Positions 60,641-64,000 of a stretch of 64,000 bases of DNA are shown piece by piece. The stretch lies in assembly GCF_910592395.1 (NCBI RefSeq), contig NC_088323.1:4154001-4218000 (forward strand), in the 5' to 3' direction. Origin of the DNA: Lineus longissimus (Eukaryota; Nemertea; Pilidiophora; Heteronemertea; Lineidae). Each line of letters opens with the position of its first letter. Within the stretch, counting starts at the first letter, position 1. The notes under the pieces are model-generated. The model saw only the letters and a program-made list of their open reading frames with translations, made no database searches and was not told where the DNA came from. The position numbers and the translations under genes are program-made.

Positions 60641-60690
60641 TGCACCCTGCATATCATCCAGGTTATGCACCCTGCATACCATCCAGGTTC
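60641..60690. repeat. 25-bp tandem duplication
   Basis: 60641-60665 and 60666-60690 are TGCACCCTGCATA(T/C)CATC followed by CAGGTT and one variable base. Confidence 0.85.
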
Positions 60691-63600
60691 GACCAAGACC
60701 CAGTCTTTTTGCTTGCCTCACATTTCAATCGCACTACTCTCCATAGAGAAGCAGAAACAACGCAATTTATCTTGATTACTGATCGAATAAAAAGTTGAAG
60801 TTGAATAAAATAATCATAAAATCCACACAACGCAACCATTTGTTCTAATAACCCCCTTACCCAGTTTTTGATTCGGCCTAACTTTACTTTTTAGGTTGAA
60901 ATAGTCATTCACTATATAACTGTTTGACACGGAAAAAAAATCACATTATTGATTCTTTGCTTGATACATAACATATCAAATGCATTCGACATAGGCTTTG
61001 CTTTTATTTTGTTTAGGGAAACTCGAATGCCCAGTTTTATGGGTGGAAGATTGAACAAGGCACTGCAACGACATCTGAATATAGGCAGGGCGATGGTCCT
61101 TTCTCTGAGTAATGGCCGCCATTTTCAACGCCGCCTTGAATGTCTCAAATTTCTCACGGGTGACAACATGTCTTCAAGCAGTTTCTGCAAATCTAGGTCA
61201 TGGGCTACAATAATCAACAGAAAAAATATTAATACCTCCTTTATGTAAGAAGTTGTGTCATCGGGATGCCTCGCCAATATTGTCAAATGCTTACGTCATT
61301 CCAAATGACCTGAAAGCAGCTGTAATAAAACTAATGAGCCAATGCCATCTCCGGTTTGTAATGTTTACACTAGTTCCTGTGTCATCATTACAGAACGACC
61401 AATGTCCCATTACTTTCCAGTGAATCATCCCGGGGGAGGAAAACGGGACTACGTCATTTCCGGGTTTTTATTGTATATCATGCATAACACGTGCTTTCTT
61501 GAAAATAAAAGTTTTGGGTTTTTGAAAAATCTTGGGGTTTCGGCAAAAACACAAAAGCTAAAGCACCTTCAGGTTTGTTTTTACTTTTCACGACCTTATA
61601 CATATAACTGGATGAATCGCCTTATCACACACTGATCCAAAGTGACGCACCTCTCGCTCTCCCCCTCATGAGTCACCACAGCATCTCTGTAGCATTATTT
61701 GCTGAGTAAGCAGTTTTTGCCATAGAACCAGAAAAGCAAACTCGTTGAGCATTTTTTTGTTTTTTATTGGCCAGCTGGGCTAATAAACCTTGATGATAAC
61801 TTCCATGGAATGCATGTTACCGGTTTGAAAGAGGGGAAATATTCATCGTTCTAATGAGCGGCCGTCATCCAATGTTTTATCGGGAAGTGTGTTTGTTTAC
61901 ATTTTTGCCGACTATGCTGTTTGAAGAAGGATGATAAAGAGAGTAGGCATGCCCACTGAAAGCGTTCGAATCATCATTTTCTGTATTTGAAGAAATTCGT
62001 TTGACTTTCACACCTCATGTTATGTAAGAAATATTATAAAGGCCAACTCAAATCCTAGCACCAACACATCAACATTCTTTGACGTTTCATGGAAGCGTTC
62101 TATTTACCATCAGCTCAAGTTACGTATCCTGTTCCTGAAACGTTTTGTCAAAGTTTCCTTCGCTTACAACAAAACCCCTGTCTTAGTATTGTATGAAACG
62201 TGTCCAGTACTTCCTGGTTAAGAGGATATTTTTGATTCGAACGTATGTGTAGGAATTTGGTGTTTAACCAACGAACTTCTCCATCAGAAGAAAACCTCTG
62301 CACAGCAATCACTGGTCAGAGATATCTAGGTGACATAGGATCCTCCATGCCAACCTTTCCATGCAGTGTACATCTGTTTGTTTTATGCCGCAGTGTCGAT
62401 CGCTTCATTTGTGATATACAGGCTCTCAAGAGACGAAATGTACGGAGTACATTGATTTTCGTCCTTTAGTCCTACGAATTTTCAGAAAAAGGTTGGGTTC
62501 GCACACCTTTTTTCGTCATCGACCTGCATACACATTTCGACCTCAGCCTTACCTGATAAGGTGGTCAAATCAACTGATCGAGAGGTTATGTAAACGTGAT
62601 ATGTACACTTCACACATATAGACGTGCAGTTGCAAATTAAATCTCAAGTGGATACTCCAATATGAAGTTTTTAAAGAAACAAATCTCCTATAAAGTGGGA
62701 TTGGAAGATTAGAGAACTCTTGAAATTTAGCACAGGTGCTTCAAAGACAATGCAAAGACATAAAAAGTGTGGGAAATCGTTACTTGTGTCATGTATTCAT
62801 TTTTTGCATGTTGATATAAGACACGTTAAAAATTAAAAGGTTTTTTTCTTCAAAAGTGGTGATCACCCAGATTTCAACACCGATCTTTTAAATGAAAGAT
62901 GTCACATAATAATTATGCAACTTAAAGACACATTTTTTTACATCATCTTTGTATCTGAGGGAGATGCTCTTGTGGGTACTTTGATTTTAAGTTTGTAAGT
63001 TTTCGGCGAAATACATCCTTCCGCCCGACATGCAGGGGGTGCACGTCCAGGGCACACCATCCCCCCTCAAGCCACACCCCTGCGCCAATGTGTTACTACT
63101 GCAGATATTACTAGCCAAGTAAGCTCGCAATGGCAATCCACATAATTGGTAGCCACGTGGTGGTAGTTAGACCTGGATGGTCTGTTTATGCCGGCTTTCC
63201 AAAATCTTCCAAAAGAAAATCACAAAATATTGATATATGGAGCAGTCTGTTGGCTCGGGTGGCACTCGGCCAGGGTGATGATTTACTGCGTAATTTATAC
63301 ACTAACAAAAAATCTTGCGTAGCTAGGTAAACATGCCATATTGTTCTCTAATATGATGATATACTGCATAATTTTGTGTGTAGTATGTGTGCTTTCTTTA
63401 CTATGACGTTTTCGTCATGCCAAAAACCTTGTTTTGTGATAAGGTTAGTTACGTACGAAATAACAAACCTGTATACTTGGTAGAGTATGTTAAAGGGGGG
63501 GGGGGTCTACAAAGTAGGCGCTTCCCCATATATCTTATATAAGTCTTAACGCTAATTGCCTGTCTATCCTTGAAACATCACATAGGTGGTTAAGCCGGCC

Positions 63601-64000
63601 TTCCCATCTCAAGAAAAAAATGCTGAGCACCTGTTGTTAACTATTAACCATGGGTTGCAACGCGTTCCAAACACCTCACACTCATGATTTATAAGGTGGT
63701 CGTTTTTTCAATGACCAGGTGTGTTTTAACAGCTTTTTTTAGTATAGCTTGTCTCATCATACGTAGGCTTGAACCCCTCTCAAGGCCGTTGGCCAAACCC
63801 CAAAAGCTGTCATTCGGGGGCAATGTAAAAGATGATCTTATCATGATGAATTAGGTCACGTCACATTAGTATAAAGTTCGCACAGAAATAGTTTCAGTTT
63901 AACCGGTTATAATGACTTTAATCACAAGAATATCCAACGCTGAAAGCAGTTATTGTAGTTCATCAGTTCACTCCTAGGTGGCCAAACCTACTTTCTTCAG

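Larger units (their letters stand above)
56554..64000 (+). other. Intron 1 of the GDF8/11-like gene (runs off the window)
   Basis: No second prodomain exon or cysteine-knot exon is recognisable. The stretch contains several short duplications listed separately, a G9 run near 56660 and a G run near 63496-63507. Confidence 0.5.

Overview
The window is nuclear DNA from an animal. Its genes have GT-AG introns, poly(A) signals, a signal peptide on each secreted product, and families found only in animals: progranulin, ZSWIM2, NACHT/WD-repeat NWD proteins and the myostatin/GDF11 branch of TGF-beta ligands. Compact introns, a single myostatin/GDF11-type gene, frequent TAGGCCTAC and ACATGTACAT motifs, and short fold-back elements suggest a marine invertebrate (ambulacrarian or lophotrochozoan). 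The sequence alone does not fix the phylum.

Layout. (1) 1-236 (+): last coding exon of a gene that starts outside the window and that I do not recognise, followed by its 3' UTR. (2) 2627-14890 (+): a giant progranulin, GRN-A, with six coding exons and about 3,290 residues. It has about 42 granulin modules, 29 of them in one uninterrupted 6.9-kb exon built from a 231-bp unit and a 1,647-bp higher-order repeat. (3) 17950-23219 (-): a complete 13-exon ZSWIM2-type E3 ubiquitin ligase (SWIM, RING, ZZ, RING) of about 766 residues. (4) 25207-30826 (+): a second progranulin, GRN-B, with eight coding exons, about 1,162 residues and 15 granulins, expanded with its own 222-bp unit. (5) 36436-49934 (+): a seven-exon NWD1/NWD2-type NACHT-WD40 STAND NTPase of about 2,250 residues, with a Lys-rich N-terminus, a long Pro/Ser/Thr-rich tail and a possible CaaX box. 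(6) 55680-56553 (+): first coding exon of a myostatin/GDF11-like prodomain behind a TATA box. The rest of that gene lies beyond 64000.

The genes do not form a pathway. The two progranulins flank the antisense ZSWIM2 gene and share signal-peptide context, the N-terminal GPLxFQPH motif, phase-0 mid-granulin introns and linkers with a Trp-x-x-Lys core. They therefore look like old duplicates whose internal arrays amplified independently. This repeat-driven enlargement of a growth-factor precursor is the most striking feature of the window.

Gene-free stretches contain a 24-bp minisatellite, a degenerate ~30-37-bp tandem array, two hairpin/TIR elements, two tRNA-like promoter fragments and several short tandem duplications. 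I found no transposase or reverse transcriptase coding sequence. All exon limits come from reading splice sites and frame by eye; no searches were run.
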